Shown here piece after piece: positions 27,285 to 35,528 of a stretch of DNA of 64,000 bases (the stretch's first letter is position 1; the number at the start of each line of letters is the position of its first letter). Under the pieces are notes generated by a model. The model saw nothing but the letters and a program-made list of their open reading frames with translations. It was not told where the DNA came from and searched no databases. The translations under genes and the position numbers were made by a program. The stretch covers positions 160,408-224,407 of the forward strand of contig JANQQU010000033.1 in assembly GCA_028284905.1 (NCBI GenBank), given 5' to 3'. The stretch is from Calditrichia bacterium (GTDB taxonomy: Bacteria > Calditrichota > Calditrichia > RBG-13-44-9 > J075).

Positions 27285-27950
27285 ATGCCAAAGAAACAAG
27301 TTTGCGGGTTATTTTTCATTTTATTGTTCCTTTCAATATTATCCGGGGGCGTCCTGCTGGCGCAAAGCGGTGGTGGGGATTTTCTAAATGAAGCGCCGCT
27401 TTCACCATTGCCAGCGGAGATGACCTTCGAGGAATATCAGGATATGAATCGCCGCCTCACAGTCGGCCTGGCGCTAGCGGCAGTACCGCTGCCGGGAATG
27501 ATCCACTTTTACGCCGGAGAGAAAAAGACCGGCTGGTTGCTGCTCGGATCAGCCGCTGTTGGGGTGGGCAGCATCATTGCCGGTGCCTCGATGGCCGATG
27601 AAGGGGACTTCCCCGATTCGGATTTCGATTTGCTGGTTTTAAATCCCGGGGATGAAGATCGGGAGCGTCGCTTTGAAGAAGTACCGGTAAAAATTGAAGG
27701 AGCAGATACAACCTTTCGGCTAAAAGAAATATACCGCGAACCGGATGGTACCGGTGCAGCATTAATTGCCGCTGGCGCAGCGATCCTCCTTTTCGATATC
27801 GCTTACGATTTCATCCACGGCATTCGCACTATTGAGCAGAAGCGGGACAAGGTCCGTTTTAAATATGGGAAAAAGATGCAGTTTGGTATGCGTCCGGAGT
27901 TTGATTATCGGAAACAATCCGTCGGCCTGAGGCTTGCGGTAAGATTTTAA
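27285..27950 (+). CDS. Exported membrane-associated protein of unknown function
   Basis: A 221-residue protein. The ATG at 27285 has GAGGAG five bases upstream and starts a signal peptide (MPKKQVCGLFFILLFLSILSGGVLLAQS). Hydrophobic stretches at about 63-83 and 91-112 and near 160-178 suggest membrane insertion. The segment AAVPLPGMIHFYAGEKKTGWLLLGSAAVG resembles the TM2/P-loop-like phrase (PG.GHFYAG....G..LLG) of DUF5683-type envelope proteins, a tentative link. The end is basic and beta-like. No function can be given. Confidence 0.72.
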   Translation: MPKKQVCGLFFILLFLSILSGGVLLAQSGGGDFLNEAPLSPLPAEMTFEEYQDMNRRLTVGLALAAVPLPGMIHFYAGEKKTGWLLLGSAAVGVGSIIAGASMADEGDFPDSDFDLLVLNPGDEDRERRFEEVPVKIEGADTTFRLKEIYREPDGTGAALIAAGAAILLFDIAYDFIHGIRTIEQKRDKVRFKYGKKMQFGMRPEFDYRKQSVGLRLAVRF

Positions 27951-27960
27951 GGGTAGGACA

Positions 27961-28131
27961 GTTATCAGTGAACAGTGATCAGTTGTCAGTGAACAGTTAT
28001 CAGTGAACAGTGATCAATGATCAGTGATCAGTTGACAGTGAACAGTGATCGGTTATCGGTGAATAGGTATTGACATAATGATAACTGATAACTGACAACT
28101 GTCAACTGTTTACTGTCAACTGTTTACTGTT
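27961..28131. repeat. Tandem CAGTGATCAGTT-type repeat folding on itself
   Basis: The left half repeats motifs such as CAGTGAACAGTGATCAGTT. The right half is the reverse complement (ACTGATAACTGACAACTG), so the whole can form a long imperfect hairpin. The right end runs into the PhoU gene: its last Gln codon and TAA stop (28124-28129) are made of repeat sequence. Low-complexity repeats like this are known between genes in many bacteria. Confidence 0.8.
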
Positions 28132-28804
28132 CTCCATTTTCCGGTCGAAAACCGATGCGCTCAAAAGGGTTCACCACGCTGGAAGCGATGTTGGTCAGGT
28201 GCGCGGCAATCCGCTTCAGATAGCGGGCGTAGAGCACCCGGGTAGCAGCATCGCGCGAACTGACCGCAGCGTTTTCATCGCGAATAAATGTGTCGACAAT
28301 TTCATCACATCGTTTTAAGACCCAATAATGTTCTTTGATGAGGCTTTTTGCCGCCGATGGCTCAGACTCTTTAATCGCAACAATCAGCTTTGCAAAAATT
28401 TCGCTTACCGCCGCTTCGATCTGCTGATAATCTTTTTCAAAATCTCCGCCATCCAGCCGACGGGGATGCCCCACCGCCAAATCGGTGATATTCTTGGTAT
28501 AGTCGCCAATACGCTCAATATCGATAACGATACTGGTGAGGATCAACCCGGGAATCAGGTTCGCACTGCCGGTAACGGCAAGATATTTAAAGACTTTTTT
28601 CCGAACATCACGGATATACTGGTTAACAATCTGGTCCTTTTCATAAACATTGATTTCGATATCCCCGTCATCACGCTCCCGCAATGATTTCACCGATGCC
28701 TGGAACATCTCGTAAGTTTGCTCCAGCATACGATGGGAATCGTTTACTGCCTGGGTCAACGAGTTATCTTTTTTCCAAAGCTCATAGAGTTCTTTAAACC
28801 ACAT
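28124..28804 (-). CDS. PhoU-domain protein
   Basis: A 226-residue helical cytoplasmic protein with the PhoU three-helix-bundle pattern (LTQAVNDSHRMLEQTYEMFQASVKSL, VIDIERIGDYTKNITDLA, YARYLKRIAAHLTNIASSVVNPFERIGF). PhoU proteins control phosphate uptake systems. It is downstream of a Na/Pi symporter gene on the same strand, eight bases apart, so it probably regulates that symporter. GTGAGG precedes the ATG and overlaps the symporter stop. The stop codon lies in a repeat. Confidence 0.9.
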   Translation of the reverse strand: MWFKELYELWKKDNSLTQAVNDSHRMLEQTYEMFQASVKSLRERDDGDIEINVYEKDQIVNQYIRDVRKKVFKYLAVTGSANLIPGLILTSIVIDIERIGDYTKNITDLAVGHPRRLDGGDFEKDYQQIEAAVSEIFAKLIVAIKESEPSAAKSLIKEHYWVLKRCDEIVDTFIRDENAAVSSRDAATRVLYARYLKRIAAHLTNIASSVVNPFERIGFRPENGEQ

Positions 28805-28812
28805 AATTTACC

Positions 28813-29931
28813 TCACTGAATAAAAAAGATGATTGCACCGGGAATCAGGAAAAAAACAATTGTGATATACAGAACCGGTATCCAACGGCTTCGTAGCGCC
28901 CATTCCGCCAGCGTTTCCGCCAAAAATATCGGTATACGCTTTAACGGCCAGATGATAATGATTCCCAAAATGTTAAAGAGGAGATGAGCGAAAGCGACTG
29001 TTATCGCCGTCAGACTGCCGGTAACCAATGCCGCCAGAATCGCCGTAATGGTTGTCCCAACATTAGCGCCGAGCGTATAAGGAAGAATTTGCCGCAAGGT
29101 TAGTATGCCGGCACCAGCGAGGGGAACGGCAAGCGACGTTGTGATGGAACTACTTTGCACCATGATCGTCAGCAGTAACCCAACAACCAGCGCTCGCAGA
29201 GCGTTCTTAAAAAGCTTTTCGTTGAAGAAGGATTCAACCTTCCCAATTATTAGCGCTTTCAGATTGCTAACAATGTAGCGCAGGGAAATGAAAAGCAGGA
29301 CCAGCGAAATGAGTAAAAGAATCAACCCGGATTTTCCGGAAAGGGTTGTAATCATATCAACCGCTGGGGCAGTGATCAGCTTCAGTGGATTGGCAAAGCT
29401 TAATCCGCCCACGCCCTGAAAAAGTGCCGCCAAATAGCGGGCGGAAATACCGAGCACATCCGTCATTATCTGCAATGGGAAAAGGATCAAAATAGCCATC
29501 AGATTAAAAAAATCATGAATCGTGGAAGCGGCAAAGGCCTTGCGGAATTCGCCCGGGCGGGAGATGTGGCCGACAGACACCAGTGTGTTAGTAACGCTGG
29601 TACCCATGTTGGCCCCCATGATAATCGGAATTGCCCCGGAAAGCGATATCGCTCCGCTGGCAGCAAGGGCCACTGTCATTGCCGTGGTCGTTGATGAGCT
29701 TTGCACCAGGCTGGTCGCCAATATGCCAATCAGCAAACCGACAAAGGGATCCGCAGTGGTTGTAAATAATTGCTCCGCAAATCCTTTCCCGAAGAATTTA
29801 AATGCACCGCTCATCAATGAAATACTTACAAAAAACAGGTATAATAATCCGAGAAGCAGAACGCTCCGGAACACCGGCTTGGCTTTCAGGGTGCTCTTAA
29901 GCTCCTGGCCGGTAAGCACTAATTTTGCCAT
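28813..29931 (-). CDS. Na+/phosphate symporter (SLC34/NptA family)
   Basis: A 372-residue inner-membrane protein with about nine hydrophobic helices. The duplicated family motifs QSSSTTT and QSSSITTS each sit in a repeat, accompanied by GANMGTSVTN and GANVGTTITA. These fit sodium-coupled phosphate symporters. It lacks a fused PhoU domain, unlike the symporter at 2837-5017; instead PhoU is a separate gene directly downstream. GGGA before the ATG is a modest ribosome binding site. Confidence 0.92.
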   Translation of the reverse strand: MAKLVLTGQELKSTLKAKPVFRSVLLLGLLYLFFVSISLMSGAFKFFGKGFAEQLFTTTADPFVGLLIGILATSLVQSSSTTTAMTVALAASGAISLSGAIPIIMGANMGTSVTNTLVSVGHISRPGEFRKAFAASTIHDFFNLMAILILFPLQIMTDVLGISARYLAALFQGVGGLSFANPLKLITAPAVDMITTLSGKSGLILLLISLVLLFISLRYIVSNLKALIIGKVESFFNEKLFKNALRALVVGLLLTIMVQSSSITTSLAVPLAGAGILTLRQILPYTLGANVGTTITAILAALVTGSLTAITVAFAHLLFNILGIIIIWPLKRIPIFLAETLAEWALRSRWIPVLYITIVFFLIPGAIIFFIQ

Positions 29932-30144
29932 AATCTATTCCCGTCATCCACTCATTAAACATCTTCACCATCAAATAGCGCTGATGGGCGCATAAAAAGA
30001 GGACAAGTTATGTGCCAAAAAAGCAAAGCGGCACAAGCTGTTATTTTCAAAGGCGTTATCTTTCCACAAAGAGATTGAAGTGGCTTGGAGGGGATGCCAC
30101 ACAAGCGGAAATCAGTTGTGTTTCGTCTGTTCAGGCGCAAGGAG

Positions 30145-30175
30145 AAAAAGCCCGGTTACCAGCGGGAAACCGGGC
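30145..30175 (-). terminator. Terminator of the YCII lipoprotein gene
   Basis: Read on the minus strand, GCCCGGTT (30168-30175) pairs with 30150-30157 and is followed by five T (30145-30149 complement). It lies just beyond the stop codon. Confidence 0.8.
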
Positions 30176-30182
30176 CGGAAGA

Positions 30183-30656
30183 CTATATCTCTTCTTTCGA
30201 CAGCGTTTTGTGCACTTCGTTAACCTGCATTAGCGCTGCAGAGCCATACCAGGGATGAAGTTCCATCACCAGGCGGCCGGCCTGAATTGCCGGGTCGGTT
30301 TCCGTTAATGCTTTTGCTTCCTCTATCGTTTCCACATTAAAGATGTAAATGCCGCGAAGTTCTCCGCCGTCAAGAAACGGTCCCGCCAGCGATAGTTTGC
30401 CCGCTTCGGCCAGGCGGCCGATGTTGTCCATGTGCGCACGCTGCAGCTCTGCTGCCTCGGTAGAATCCTGCCCGCGATTCGGCCCGGATTTAAGAAAGGC
30501 CATTACATAACGACGCATGCCATATTGATCCGCACCGAGTTTTTCCGCCAGGGCAGCATCGAAACCACCGCTGGTTGCTTCCGGTACCGCCGCCGGTTCT
30601 TCCTGTCCGCTACAAGCTGCCAAAAGTAAAAACAATACTATGAGAACAAACCGCAT
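30183..30656 (-). CDS. YCII-related domain lipoprotein
   Basis: A 157-residue predicted lipoprotein (MRFVLIVLFLLLAACSG, lipobox LAAC). The mature part is a YCII-like alpha/beta domain: RYVMAFLKSGPNRGQ, LQRAHMDNIGRLAEAGKLSLAGPFLDGGELRGIYIFNVETIEEAKALTETDPAIQAGRLVMELHPW. YCII proteins are small dimeric domains of uncertain enzymatic role. Being membrane anchored is less usual for the family. GGAG eight bases upstream supports the start; a terminator follows. Confidence 0.9.
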   Translation of the reverse strand: MRFVLIVLFLLLAACSGQEEPAAVPEATSGGFDAALAEKLGADQYGMRRYVMAFLKSGPNRGQDSTEAAELQRAHMDNIGRLAEAGKLSLAGPFLDGGELRGIYIFNVETIEEAKALTETDPAIQAGRLVMELHPWYGSAALMQVNEVHKTLSKEEI

Positions 30657-30883
30657 AATGCTTCTCCATATTTCCTATGTTGATGATTATTTCCTTTACT
30701 AAACATCCGGTAAATTACTCCTAGTATCCGCAAATTCGAGGTATCCGACAAGATTTTTTTGAAAATGCCATCTATAAGTGCCGCAAACGCCGCTTAAGAT
30801 TTGTCAATCTCATTGCAATACCATACCTTCTGGGGATTTGATCCGGGAAACTAATTATTGACCTTGTATTAAGCGGAGGAACA

Positions 30884-32695
30884 ATGGCAGGCATAGATTA
30901 TACCATCGTTGTCATTTACATTTTGGCTATGATCGGAGTAGGTCTGTACTTCGAACGAAAAGCATCATCCAGTATCGACTCATATTTTCTTGGTGAACGG
31001 GGATTACCCTGGTGGGCGTTGGGTGCTTCCGGGATGTCATCCAATCTGGACATCAGCGGCACCATGATCAACACCGCATTTATTTTTGCCCTCGGGGCCA
31101 GTGGTTTTTTTATCGAGATCCGCGGCGGCGTTACCCTGATTATGGCCTTTTTGATGATCTTTCAGGGAAAGTGGAATCGTCGCGCCATGGTGATGACCCA
31201 GGCAGAGTGGATGCACTTCCGCTTTGGCAGCAGCAAGCAAGGAGATGCCGCTCGCTTGATCGCCGCCGGATCGACGATTATTATGACCATTGCCATGACG
31301 ACTTACTTTGCGATCGGCTCCGGTAAATTCGTAGCGGAGTTTCTCGGCATTCCCAGCTTCCTGGGACTTTCTCCACAGTTTTGGGCAGCGACATTAATGA
31401 TTATCCTCGCGATGATCTATACCGTTGCAAGTGGACTCTACGGCGTAATCTGGACAGACGTATTCCAGGGTGTGCTGATCTTTGGTACGATTATTTACAT
31501 CTGTACAATCAGCATCACCGATTTTACCTTACCGGAAACTTTTGAGGTTTCCGTTCCGCTGCGGGAAGGTGGCTTTATGGCCCTGGAAACCACCCGTGAG
31601 GCCTGGACCAGTGTCATACCTTCCTGGTCCCTGGATATTCCGGATGTATCCAGTTATTCGATATATAACCTCTTTGGCATCGCGATTATCTTTTACCTGA
31701 TCAAGGTGATTATTGAGGGCAGCGGCGGCACCGGGCAATACATGATCCAACGCTTCTTCGCCTCGAAAAGCGACCGGGAAGCCGGATTACTCTCTCTTTT
31801 CTGGACCTGTCTGCTTGCTTTCCGCTGGCCATTCATTGCCGCCATCGCCACGATGGGTATCGTCTTGGGTTCCCAGCAAGGTGTCATTCAGGACCCGGAG
31901 ACGGTGCTTCCGGTAGTGATTAACGAATTGGTGCCCACCGGACTGAAAGGTCTCCTGATCGCCGGTTTGATGGCCGCGGCGATGTCCACCTTCGACTCCA
32001 CAGTAAATGCCGGCGCCGCTTACTGGGTGAAGGATATTTACCAGGCCTACATCAATCCCAAAGCGACCACGAAACAGCTGATGACACATAGTCGCTGGTC
32101 ATCGATTATTATCGTTATCCTCGGCCTGTTATTCATGCTTTTTATTCGCAATATCAATGAGATTTGGGGATGGATAACTTCCAGCCTCGGGGCCGGATTA
32201 CTGATCCCGATTCTCGCCCGCTGGTACTGGTGGCGAATGAATGGTTACGGCTTTGCTGCCGGCACTGCCGCCGGGATGATCGTCGCGGTTTTACAGCGCA
32301 TCTTCCTCCCGGACATTCCCGAATACTTTGCGTTCCTCATTGCCACCAGCGCTTCTCTAATCGGGATGATCGCCGGCACCCTGTCAGCGCCGCCGACGGA
32401 TATGGCCGTACTGACCGAGTTTTACAAGCGCACCCGTCCTTTTGGTTTCTGGGGCCCGATCCGGAAAAGCATTCCCGATGAGGTAATGGCGAAAATCAAT
32501 TCGGAAAACCGCCGGGACATTTTCTCAACTTTCCTCGCTGTGCCCTGGCAGGTGGTGCTTTTCCTTACCACTATGGCGATTATTCTCCAGGACTGGACGC
32601 AATTCACCTGGCTGCTGATTATTCTCATCGCCCTTTCCACCGGCTTGTATTTCAAGTGGTTCCGCCATCTTTCCAGTGAAGTGAAGGTGGATTAG
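30884..32695 (+). CDS. Sodium:solute symporter family protein
   Basis: A 603-residue inner-membrane protein with about 13-14 helices of the SSS/SSF family. Recognisable parts are DYTIVVIYILAMIGVGLYFERKASSSIDSYFLGERGLPWWALGASGMSSNLD near the N-terminus, VASGLYGVIWTDVFQGVLIF, and AAAMSTFDSTVNAGAAYWVKDIYQ. The substrate (sugar, amino acid or carboxylate) cannot be judged. GGAGGA five bases upstream supports the ATG. It stands alone with its own terminator. Confidence 0.92.
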   Translation: MAGIDYTIVVIYILAMIGVGLYFERKASSSIDSYFLGERGLPWWALGASGMSSNLDISGTMINTAFIFALGASGFFIEIRGGVTLIMAFLMIFQGKWNRRAMVMTQAEWMHFRFGSSKQGDAARLIAAGSTIIMTIAMTTYFAIGSGKFVAEFLGIPSFLGLSPQFWAATLMIILAMIYTVASGLYGVIWTDVFQGVLIFGTIIYICTISITDFTLPETFEVSVPLREGGFMALETTREAWTSVIPSWSLDIPDVSSYSIYNLFGIAIIFYLIKVIIEGSGGTGQYMIQRFFASKSDREAGLLSLFWTCLLAFRWPFIAAIATMGIVLGSQQGVIQDPETVLPVVINELVPTGLKGLLIAGLMAAAMSTFDSTVNAGAAYWVKDIYQAYINPKATTKQLMTHSRWSSIIIVILGLLFMLFIRNINEIWGWITSSLGAGLLIPILARWYWWRMNGYGFAAGTAAGMIVAVLQRIFLPDIPEYFAFLIATSASLIGMIAGTLSAPPTDMAVLTEFYKRTRPFGFWGPIRKSIPDEVMAKINSENRRDIFSTFLAVPWQVVLFLTTMAIILQDWTQFTWLLIILIALSTGLYFKWFRHLSSEVKVD

Positions 32696-32720
32696 ACTAT
32701 TATAACCCACTTTTTAGTTC

Positions 32721-32749
32721 AATCCGGCAGCATTTGCTGCCGGATTTTT
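32721..32749 (+). terminator. Rho-independent terminator of the SSF symporter gene
   Basis: An 11-base perfect stem (32721-32731 with 32736-32746), an ATTT loop and T tail follow the stop codon by about 25 bases. Confidence 0.92.
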
Positions 32750-33059
32750 CTGCCTGATGTCAAGCACTATTTTGCCTTTGCCGACAATCTGTTTGTTTTT
32801 AATTTACGGGCGCTTTACATTTGTGCTCACTTTGATCCAGACAGACCTGTTTTTTCTAAGTGCAGAAAATTCAACGCATTCCATTCAAGAACCACCACAT
32901 TGATTTACAACAGCATTCTGGAGTTTGCCGTACTGGGAGGGCACATGCAGGTAAAATTCGGGAAGAAAGAATCACCTGCCCGCTTCCTTTTGCTTACCGC
33001 TTTTATGGTGAGAAATTGAGGCCCCTGTTAAACCGGGATTACAAAAAGAGGAGATTTTT
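32750..33059. other. Intergenic region upstream of the EF-hand propeller gene
   Basis: About 310 bases with no supported gene. An open frame starting at 32860 lacks a ribosome binding site and runs into the next gene, so it is not called. Confidence 0.4.
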
Positions 33060-34547
33060 ATGTGCACCAGAACGCTTAACCGTACTATTCGATCTATTTC
33101 CACAATAGCAATTCTCACCATTTTTTCCAGCGGATTAATCGCAAACTGGCCGCAATTCCGCGGACCGGATGGTAGTGGCATTGCGGCAAAAGAAGCGACG
33201 CCGCCGCTTTCTTTTGGCCCGGAGGAAAACGTCCTTTGGAAGACAGCCTTGCCTCCTGGCCACTCCTCACCAATCGTCTGGGATGATAACATTTTTATTA
33301 CCGGACTGGACGCAGAAACAAAAGAATTCCATACCATATGCATCGATCGTACTAGCGGTGAAGAACGCTGGCGACAATCCGTTACCCTGGATAGCGTCGA
33401 AAAAGTGCATGGCGTTAGCAGTCCTGCCAGTGCAACGCCTTTGACAGACGGTGAGCGGGTCTACAGCTATCTCGGTTCCTACGGGTTATTGTGTTATAAT
33501 TTTAGCGGGGAATTGGTTTGGAAGCTCCCCTTGGCAATGCCCTCAACTCACTTCGGGGCAGCTGCTTCTCCGGTGCTGGCGGGAAATAATATCATTTTGA
33601 ATCGCGACGATTTAAAGGCGCCGAAACTCCTCGGTATCGATCGCCAAAGCGGGAAAGTGCTCTGGGAAGTGGAACAAGCGCCAAAATCCCGCGCCGGTGC
33701 TTATTCCACCCCGGTGATTTGGAAAAATGAAGCCATTCTCCATCGCCAGGATGAAGTCGCCGCTTATTCCACGGAAACCGGCGAGAAGCTCTGGACAGCG
33801 GTAATAAGATCCAGCGGTGCCAGCACGCCGGTGGTGATGGACGATCTGATTTATGTCGGGGCCTGGTTAAACTTTGGTGAAGCTGATCTGCGGGTAGAAA
33901 TGCCCAGCTTTTCGACGATGCTGGAAAAATATGATGCAGATAAAGACAGCACCGTTAGCCATGAGGAATTTCCGGATGATATGATCATCGCCAAACGCCC
34001 GGAGTTTGGCAGTAATCAGGGTGATTTTTTCTTTAAACCTTTTTGGGGAATGATTGATAAAGATCAGGATAAGAAAGTTAATGCTGCAGAGTGGGCGGGG
34101 GCGCTGGAATTTGTTAAATCCATTTCCAGCAAAGATCATGGATTAACAGTGATTCAACCAGGCGGGAAAGGCGATGTTACCGGCACCCACGTCAAGTGGC
34201 AGGTAAGTAAAAGCGTACCGGAAGTACCGGCGCCGATTTCCTATAATGGGAAAGTGTATATGATTAAAAACGGCGGCATCACTACTTGTATGGATTCACA
34301 AAGTGGAGATGTTATCTACCGCAAACGCCTGGGGGCGCGCGGCGCGTATTATGCTTCTCCGATTATCGCCGGTAATCATATCTATATCGCTTCCAATCCC
34401 GGCACTGTGGTTGTTTTTCAGGCAGGAGATGATTTTAAAATGGTTGCCAAAAATGATCTAGAGGAAATGATCTTTGCTACCCCGGCAGTTATTGAAAACA
34501 CCATCTACGTCCGCACTAGCGGCCACCTTTACGCATTTGCCGAATAA
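33060..34547 (+). CDS. PQQ-type beta-propeller protein with two inserted EF-hands
   Basis: A 495-residue exported protein with an N-terminal signal (about residues 11-29). The blades match the PQQ-like/pyrrolo-quinoline repeat group (ANWPQFRGPDGSGIA, SPIVWDDNIFITGLD, LWKTALPPGHSS). Between blades lie two calcium-binding EF-hand loops: DADKDSTVSHEE at residues 292-303 and DKDQDKKVNAAE at 333-344. Proteins opening with WPQFRGPDGSG are common in planctomycetes and FCB bacteria; catalytic dehydrogenase residues are not evident. GAGGAG precedes the ATG. A second, EF-hand-free relative is at 58945-60243. Confidence 0.9.
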   Translation: MCTRTLNRTIRSISTIAILTIFSSGLIANWPQFRGPDGSGIAAKEATPPLSFGPEENVLWKTALPPGHSSPIVWDDNIFITGLDAETKEFHTICIDRTSGEERWRQSVTLDSVEKVHGVSSPASATPLTDGERVYSYLGSYGLLCYNFSGELVWKLPLAMPSTHFGAAASPVLAGNNIILNRDDLKAPKLLGIDRQSGKVLWEVEQAPKSRAGAYSTPVIWKNEAILHRQDEVAAYSTETGEKLWTAVIRSSGASTPVVMDDLIYVGAWLNFGEADLRVEMPSFSTMLEKYDADKDSTVSHEEFPDDMIIAKRPEFGSNQGDFFFKPFWGMIDKDQDKKVNAAEWAGALEFVKSISSKDHGLTVIQPGGKGDVTGTHVKWQVSKSVPEVPAPISYNGKVYMIKNGGITTCMDSQSGDVIYRKRLGARGAYYASPIIAGNHIYIASNPGTVVVFQAGDDFKMVAKNDLEEMIFATPAVIENTIYVRTSGHLYAFAE

Positions 34548-34557
34548 AGAAACCAAC

Positions 34558-34599
34558 TTTCCTTTCGGGTGTATAGTTCTTTTTAGACCCGAAAGGAAA
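34558..34599. promoter_or_regulatory. Hairpin just upstream of the DUF2809 gene
   Basis: A perfect 13-base stem (34558-34570 with 34587-34599) with a 16-base loop lies between the propeller gene and the DUF2809 start. Its right arm holds the only AAGGA-like sequence before that start. It may be a terminator without a clean T tail, or a structure that hides a ribosome binding site. Confidence 0.45.
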
Positions 34600-34612
34600 T
34601 ATTAAGACCCGA

Positions 34613-34990
34613 ATGACACCTCGATTCAAATACGCTTTTTACGCAGTAATTTGGCTAATGGCCGGTTTATTAATCTGGCGCTATGCCGGCGGTATTCTCC
34701 GCAGCCTTGGTGGTGATGTGCTCATCACCGGTTTCCTCTTTTGGGCACTGATGTTTCTCTTTCCGAACAATAATGTTTTCAAAACGATGATCGGCGTCTT
34801 CTGCTTTGCCAGCGCATTAGAGTTTCTGCAACTTTTTGACGTCGGGGAAATTCTAATGCCAAACAAAACATTGCGTAGCCTTTTGCTCGGCAGCACTTTC
34901 GACTGGCTGGACATTCCCGGGTATGCACTAGGGCTGATCATTTGTATTCCCCTAACCCGGCAAAGCAAACAGGAAAGGCAAAGCGAATGA
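34613..34990 (+). CDS. DUF2809 family membrane protein
   Basis: A 125-residue protein with four hydrophobic helices. The conserved DUF2809 features are present: GGDVLITGFLFWALMF, SALEFLQLFD and LLLGSTFDWLDIPGYALGL. These proteins are small polytopic membrane proteins of unknown function, sometimes related to VanZ-like proteins. The ATG at 34613 has no close ribosome binding site; the nearest AGGA is about 15 bases away in a hairpin arm. The last four bases overlap the next gene (ATGA). Confidence 0.85.
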   Translation: MTPRFKYAFYAVIWLMAGLLIWRYAGGILRSLGGDVLITGFLFWALMFLFPNNNVFKTMIGVFCFASALEFLQLFDVGEILMPNKTLRSLLLGSTFDWLDIPGYALGLIICIPLTRQSKQERQSE

Positions 34991-35418
34991 GTGCCCATTT
35001 GGTAGACGTATTTTTTTACGGCTCATACATCAATTTTGATGTCTTACAGGAAGTCGATATCGAAGCACGGCCTTACGAGGTTTGCAGTGTTAACGGCTTC
35101 CGTTTAACAATTTCCCCCCTGGCAAATTTAATCCCCGACCCGCAGGGCAGCGCTTACGGGATTCTCACCAAGCTTAGTCATCCGGAGCTGGAACGGCTCT
35201 ACAATGAACACGCCCGCGGAAAGCTCGGCGGTGTATACCTGCCGGAAGCAGTATTGGTTTATCAAACCAATGGCATTTATTCCCCGGCACTCACCTACAT
35301 TTCTCACGACATGTCTCCGGCAAAAGCCGATCCCGCCTATGTCGCACGCATCTACCGCCCAGCAGAAAAATACGGTTTCCCCAAATGGTATCTGAAGCAT
35401 ATTGCCTCCTTTGGATGA
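34987..35418 (+). CDS. Gamma-glutamylcyclotransferase (AIG2-like) family protein
   Basis: A 143-residue protein. The ATG at 34987 overlaps the preceding stop, and is preferred to the upstream frame opening at 34942. Near the start is DVFFYGSYINFDVL, matching the YGS(N) substrate-loop of the GGCT/AIG2 fold, and a central acidic residue set (LERLYNEHARG). The fold produces 5-oxoproline in some enzymes; many bacterial members have unknown substrates. It is coupled to DUF2809. Confidence 0.8.
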   Translation: MSAHLVDVFFYGSYINFDVLQEVDIEARPYEVCSVNGFRLTISPLANLIPDPQGSAYGILTKLSHPELERLYNEHARGKLGGVYLPEAVLVYQTNGIYSPALTYISHDMSPAKADPAYVARIYRPAEKYGFPKWYLKHIASFG

Positions 35419-35427
35419 AAATATTTT

Positions 35428-35459
35428 AATTCGGAATTCCGAATTCGGAATTCCGAATT
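35428..35459. repeat. 32-base palindrome of tandem AATTCGG units
   Basis: AATTCGGAATTCCG occurs twice in tandem, making the whole segment a perfect palindrome of 32 bases that includes EcoRI sites. It sits directly after the gamma-glutamylcyclotransferase gene. AT- and GAATTC-rich palindromes of this type occur as small intergenic repeats in some genomes. Confidence 0.8.
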
Positions 35460-35528
35460 TGCTTGCCCTGCAACATTTCCCCCAAACAACAGTCTGCTGA
35501 GAAGTATCGAATACCATGGAGAAACTTC

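Noticed and set aside
32860..33108. 82-residue frame upstream of the EF-hand propeller
   Set aside because: No ribosome binding site, overlaps the supported start, no similarity pattern.
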